6,763 nucleotides of DNA from Acidobacteriota bacterium. GTDB taxonomy: Bacteria > Acidobacteriota > Terriglobia > Terriglobales > Acidobacteriaceae. The notes beneath the pieces were generated by a model. That model was not told the origin of the DNA and made no database searches. It worked only from the letters and a program-made list of their open reading frames with translations. Below are positions 6,635 through 6,763 of this stretch, piece by piece. How positions within the stretch are numbered: position 1 is the first letter of the stretch; each line of letters begins with the position of its first letter. Made by a program: the position numbers and the translations under genes. The stretch spans positions 1 to 6,763 of the forward strand of contig QHVR01000249.1 of the NCBI GenBank assembly GCA_003223595.1. Reading direction: 5' to 3'.

Positions 6635-6699
6635 TGCCGATTGGCTTTTGATTTCTGTGACGCTGGTCACAGTTGATCGTGATCCTTATCATGCCGATT
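6634..6699 (+). repeat. 9-base direct repeat (ATGCCGATT) flanking the palindrome
   Basis: ATGCCGATT occurs at 6634-6642 and again at 6691-6699, 57 bases apart, one copy on each side of the CRP-type site. The copy at 6634 abuts the candidate -10 element. It may be a paired operator for a second regulator or a chance recurrence. Confidence 0.35.
6655..6672. promoter_or_regulatory. CRP/FNR-family operator palindrome
   Basis: CTGTGAC-GCTG-GTCACAG is a perfect 18-bp palindrome with 7-bp arms. It contains TGTGA-N6-TCACA (6656-6671), the exact half-site and spacing consensus of E. coli CRP and of several other CRP/FNR-family regulators such as HcpR. It lies in non-coding DNA, with its centre about 370 bases upstream of the first gene and about 32 bases upstream of the candidate -10 element. 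Which CRP-family protein binds is unknown. It could also serve a rightward gene beyond the window. Confidence 0.7.
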
Positions 6700-6763
6700 C
6701 CTTAGTCATTCAGCTCCCGATCATTCTCCCCTCGCATCCTTCCATCTCGGTCGCATCAAGCAC

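Larger units (their letters stand above)
6294..6763. other. Non-coding upstream region and probable long 5' leader
   Basis: This 470-base stretch holds no convincing gene on either strand. From right to left it contains a 9-base direct repeat pair, a CRP/FNR-type palindrome, a candidate -10 element, and inverted repeats at 6602-6616, 6534-6593 and 6507-6530. The remaining bases (about 6304-6506) show only a weak 5-bp hairpin (6422-6437) and no recognisable riboswitch consensus. If transcription starts near 6622 the small membrane protein would have a leader of roughly 330 bases. The 54 bases at the right edge could be the tail of another minus-strand gene, but this cannot be judged. Confidence 0.6.

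Noticed and set aside
6710..6763. Minus-strand frame open from the right edge to a TGA at 6712-6710, possibly the tail of an upstream gene.
   Set aside because: Only 17 codons are visible, with no recognisable sequence, so it cannot be told from chance.

Overview
The window is a compact, almost gap-free block of six genes, all read on the minus strand (right to left), preceded by about 470 bases of non-coding upstream DNA at the right edge. The host looks like a moderately GC-rich environmental Gram-negative bacterium. An acidobacterium (Acidobacteriota, Terriglobia-like) is my best guess, from the style of the NtrY-type kinase and of the secreted protein of unknown function. This assignment is inference and rests on no marker gene.

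Layout in transcription order. The upstream region (6294-6763) holds a perfect 18-bp CRP/FNR-type palindrome, a plausible -10 element placed as in a class II activated promoter, and a cluster of inverted repeats that would fold in a long 5' leader. Next come a 49-residue single-span membrane protein (6144-6293) and a 441-residue SPFH/band-7 (prohibitin-like) protein with two N-terminal membrane segments and a long Ala/Glu-rich coiled coil (4799-6124). After a 100-base gap follows a secreted 433-residue protein of unknown function (3397-4698). It overlaps by 35 bases a family-5 (peptide/nickel-type) extracellular solute-binding protein (2067-3431). That gene overlaps by ATGA a NtrY-like sensor histidine kinase (214-2070). 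Fifteen bases later, with a strong Shine-Dalgarno and a TTG start, begins a response regulator cut by the left edge (1-198).

Working model (inference): the overlaps from the unknown protein to the regulator suggest a translationally coupled signalling module. A periplasmic ligand-binding protein with no transporter genes in view is made with a kinase that has a large extracytoplasmic sensor domain, and the kinase phosphorylates the adjacent regulator, probably an NtrC/NtrX-type sigma-54 activator. The SPFH pair upstream may be part of the same transcript or a separate membrane-organisation unit. No insertion sequence, CRISPR, tRNA, rRNA or convincing intrinsic terminator was seen.
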